Below are positions 61,916-64,000 of a DNA stretch of 64,000 nt, piece after piece. The stretch spans positions 1 through 64,000 of the forward strand of contig RFFT01000029.1 in NCBI GenBank assembly GCA_003696795.1, in the 5' to 3' direction. This DNA comes from Zetaproteobacteria bacterium. GTDB taxonomy: Bacteria > Pseudomonadota > Zetaproteobacteria > Mariprofundales > Mariprofundaceae. The notes under the pieces are model-generated. The model was given only the letters and a program-made list of their open reading frames with translations, had not been told where the DNA came from and ran no database searches. The position numbers were made by a program, and so were the translations under genes. Each line of letters opens with the position of its first letter. Position 1 is the stretch's first letter.

Positions 61916-62944
61916 ATGACCATGACGCGAACGAACATCCTCCCGCCCCTGCGCCTGGGCGCGCATACCATCGACGTGCCATTGGTGCTCGCGCCCATGG
62001 CCGGCATCACCGATCTGCCGTTTCGCCGCATCTGTCGTCGTTTCGGTGTCGGGCTGACCGTCACCGAAATGGTGGCCTCCCGCGCTGTCGACATGAAACG
62101 CGCGCGTACCCAAAAAATCGCCCAGGTGGCGCCCGACGAACACCCGGTGGCCATTCAAATCGCCGGCTCCGATCCCCAATACATGCGTCAGGCCGCGCAA
62201 TGGGCCGTGGCGCAGGGTGCGGATTTCGTGGATATCAACATGGGCTGCCCGGTGAAAAAGGTGTGCAAGCAACTCGCCGGCTCGGCCATGCTGCGCGACG
62301 AGCGGCTGGTGCGCAGGGTACTCGATGCCGTGGTGCAGGCCGTCCAGGTGCCCGTCACCCTGAAGATCCGCACCGGCTGGGACGAACGCAGCAAGAATGT
62401 CGCAACCATCGCGCGCATCGCGGAAGATGCGGGGGTGCAGATGTTGACCGTACATGGACGCACACGCGCGCAAATGTTCCATGGCCATGCCTCGTGGGAG
62501 GACATCGGCCTGGCCAAGCAGGCGGTTTCGATTCCGGTGATCGGCAATGGCGACATTGTCGATGGGGCGTCCGCCCGCGCCATGCTTGCGGTATCCGGAT
62601 GCGATGGTGTCATGGTGGGGCGTGCCGTGCAGGGCAACCCCTGGGTGCTGGCCGAAGTGCGGGCCGCACTGTTGAACGAAACGCCGCCACCGCCGCCGAC
62701 CCCTGCCGAGCGCTGGCGCATCGTAGAACAGCATCTGCGCGAACTGTGCGCCCACCATGGTCAGCCCACAGCCTCCCGCCTGGCGCGCAAGCATGTGCCC
62801 TGGTACAGCAAAGGGCTACCCGGCTCAGCCGCGTTCCGTAGCCAGTTCCAACAACTGCACGACTGGCAGGCACAACTCGATGCCGCGCGCCGCTATTTCC
62901 TGTCCCTGCCGGAGGATGAACAACCCGTTGCCTATGCAGCCTGA
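61916..62944 (+). CDS. dusB: tRNA-dihydrouridine synthase DusB
   Basis: FMN enzyme reducing uridine in tRNA. The 342-aa protein has PLVLAPMAGITDLPFRRICR, FVDINMGCPVKKVCKQLAGSAML with the catalytic Cys, VTLKIRTGWDE, LTVHGRTRAQMF and GVMVGRAVQGNPW. A TATAAT box lies 20 bases upstream (61891), with no clear -35. In many gammaproteobacteria fis follows; here ntrB does. Confidence 0.95.
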   Translation: MTMTRTNILPPLRLGAHTIDVPLVLAPMAGITDLPFRRICRRFGVGLTVTEMVASRAVDMKRARTQKIAQVAPDEHPVAIQIAGSDPQYMRQAAQWAVAQGADFVDINMGCPVKKVCKQLAGSAMLRDERLVRRVLDAVVQAVQVPVTLKIRTGWDERSKNVATIARIAEDAGVQMLTVHGRTRAQMFHGHASWEDIGLAKQAVSIPVIGNGDIVDGASARAMLAVSGCDGVMVGRAVQGNPWVLAEVRAALLNETPPPPPTPAERWRIVEQHLRELCAHHGQPTASRLARKHVPWYSKGLPGSAAFRSQFQQLHDWQAQLDAARRYFLSLPEDEQPVAYAA

Positions 62945-63938
62945 ACAAGCCCCCTGGCTACCCTTGCCCTGGCTGCTGTTGGATAAGGAGGGAACCATCG
63001 TCGACTGCAATCTACTTGCACAAGAGACGCTGGGACGCTCGCAGCGCCGACTGCGCGGCCAATCGCTATGCTCGCTGTTCGCGCCAACCTCGACCGTCAA
63101 TCAACTGCTGGTCCGCCTGACACCCCATGCCGGTGTGTCCGCCCACCAGCTGCGCATACGCGCAACCGACACCCCCGCCTCGCTGCATCTGGGCATGTAT
63201 GAACACGGAATCTCCGCCGTGTTGGTTCCGGAAGCGCATCGCACCGAGATCGAACAGCAAAGCAAACGCCAGGAGATGGCGGAGGCCATCGCGCGCATCG
63301 CGCTGGAAATGGCGCACGAGGTCAAGAATCCGCTCGCCGCGCTTCGTGGAGCGGCGCAATGGCTGTCCGAACAGGTCGCCGAGCGGGAACAGCAGGAGGC
63401 GCTGCAACGCATTCTATCCAATGTCGATCGTATCCGTGACCGCATCGACGCGTTCCTGCAGGTCGGACCGCGCGCCGATGTCAACATGGAGCCGACCAAC
63501 ATCCACGCGCTGATCCATGAGGTCAGCTACCGATCGCCCGACATTCAGCTCAATCTAGTGTTTGATCCCAGCCTGCCGGAGCCCCTGCTCCATGCGGGGC
63601 GCATGCGACAAGCACTGGAGAATCTCTGGCAAAATGCGATCGAGGCCGGCCCGAGCTATATCGAATGGCAAACGCGGATGGCGCCCACCGTGCGCCTGCC
63701 CGGCCACAGCGGCAAAGTCATCGAGGTGCGCATTACCAATGACGGCGCAACGATTCCCGAACACCTGCGCGACCGCCTGTTCGAGCCCTATGTCAGCGGA
63801 AAAGCGCGTGGCAGCGGCTTGGGGCTGGCATTGGTCCAGCGCGTGATGTTGGAACATGGCGGCAGCGTTCATATCAAGGCTGAAACGGGCAGGACGAGCG
63901 TAATTTTGCACCTGCCGGTCAAAGGATCGCCACATTGA
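62934..63938 (+). CDS. glnL: Nitrogen regulation histidine kinase NtrB
   Basis: Sensor kinase of nitrogen limitation. The 334-aa protein has a PAS-like N-terminus, the H-box ALEMAHEVKNPLAALRGAAQWL, N-box QALENLWQNAIEA and GSGLGLALVQRVMLEHGG. The start is uncertain: ATG 62934 overlaps dusB by 11 bases and ATG 62916 is an alternative. The stop overlaps ntrC by one base. Confidence 0.92.
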   Translation: MQPEQAPWLPLPWLLLDKEGTIVDCNLLAQETLGRSQRRLRGQSLCSLFAPTSTVNQLLVRLTPHAGVSAHQLRIRATDTPASLHLGMYEHGISAVLVPEAHRTEIEQQSKRQEMAEAIARIALEMAHEVKNPLAALRGAAQWLSEQVAEREQQEALQRILSNVDRIRDRIDAFLQVGPRADVNMEPTNIHALIHEVSYRSPDIQLNLVFDPSLPEPLLHAGRMRQALENLWQNAIEAGPSYIEWQTRMAPTVRLPGHSGKVIEVRITNDGATIPEHLRDRLFEPYVSGKARGSGLGLALVQRVMLEHGGSVHIKAETGRTSVILHLPVKGSPH

Positions 63939-64000
63939 TGCATGCCCTGATCATCGATGACGACGACGATATCCGCTGGGTGCTCAAACGCGTCCTTCGC
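63938..64000 (+). CDS. glnG: Nitrogen regulator NtrC, cut by window end
   Basis: The first 21 codons of a response regulator. The receiver start LIIDDDDDIRWVLKRVL matches NtrC (acidic pocket, DIRWVL). The ATG shares its A with the ntrB stop. The remainder lies outside the window. Confidence 0.85.
   Translation, partial: MHALIIDDDDDIRWVLKRVLR

Overview
The window is 64 kb of dense, GC-rich, gene-packed bacterial chromosome from a Gram-negative proteobacterium. Evidence for this includes a Mla-type MCE lipid transporter, lipoproteins, heptose biosynthesis, type IV pili, PlsC/PlsY, HrcA/CIRCE control of chaperones and an NtrB/NtrC pair. The order of many genes (xseB-ispA-dxs, topA-dprA-LysM, dusB upstream of nitrogen regulators, pilMNOQ-aroB) is of the beta/gamma, Acidithiobacillia or Zetaproteobacteria kind. 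The exact lineage cannot be fixed by eye. No rRNA, tRNA, CRISPR array, prophage or intact insertion sequence was seen, so this reads as core chromosome with a few unusual insertions.

Layout. 1-7630 (+): truncated alr, then mlaE-mlaF-mlaD with a TPR lipoprotein, a YbdK-type carboxylate-amine ligase, an M20 amidohydrolase, fxsA and a BI-1 family membrane protein. 7627-16532 (-): one long type IV pilus block (fimT-like, pilV, pilW, pilX, a secreted Ser/Asp-repeat protein, pilM, pilN, pilO, pilQ) ending in aroB; pilP and aroK are absent. 16507-20249: ponA (PBP1A), a 67-aa protein and a quinone oxidoreductase. 20250-26867 (-): speA followed by atpI-, a-, c- and b-subunit genes of an ATP synthase F0 sector, then, instead of F1 genes, a one-PDZ HtrA protease and an FtsH protease with overlapping ends. 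26877-33185 (-): cytochrome b561, dapB and the hrcA-grpE-dnaK-dnaJ heat-shock cluster. 33324-38330 (+): xseB-ispA-dxs-tlyA-slyX and a divergent HemF-like gene. 38327-43500: small genes, a REC-HPt protein with a tandem repeat at its ribosome-binding site, lipB and groES-groEL with two CIRCE operators. 43574-51644 (-): yciH, plsC, gmhB, rimI, topA, dprA, a LysM protein, plsY and an NDUFA9-like reductase. 52006-57203 (-): a signalling module of a MauG/CcpA-like dihaem peroxidase, a hybrid histidine kinase broken by a frameshift in a G7 run, and an HD-GYP response regulator. 57429-64000: a membrane protein, a long-chain acyl-CoA synthetase, a second frameshifted histidine kinase, engB, dusB, ntrB and the start of ntrC.

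The most unusual feature is the F0-only operon (a, c, b and AtpI, without F1) coupled to HtrA and FtsH proteases. FtsH is known in E. coli to degrade unassembled subunit a, so the arrangement suggests built-in quality control of the proton channel. Other leads are the Ser/Asp-repeat protein embedded in the pilus locus, two sensor kinases both interrupted at runs of G, a 9-bp tandem repeat replacing the normal leader of a response regulator, and a Mla locus lacking mlaC and mlaB. All calls come from reading the sequence; no database search was run.
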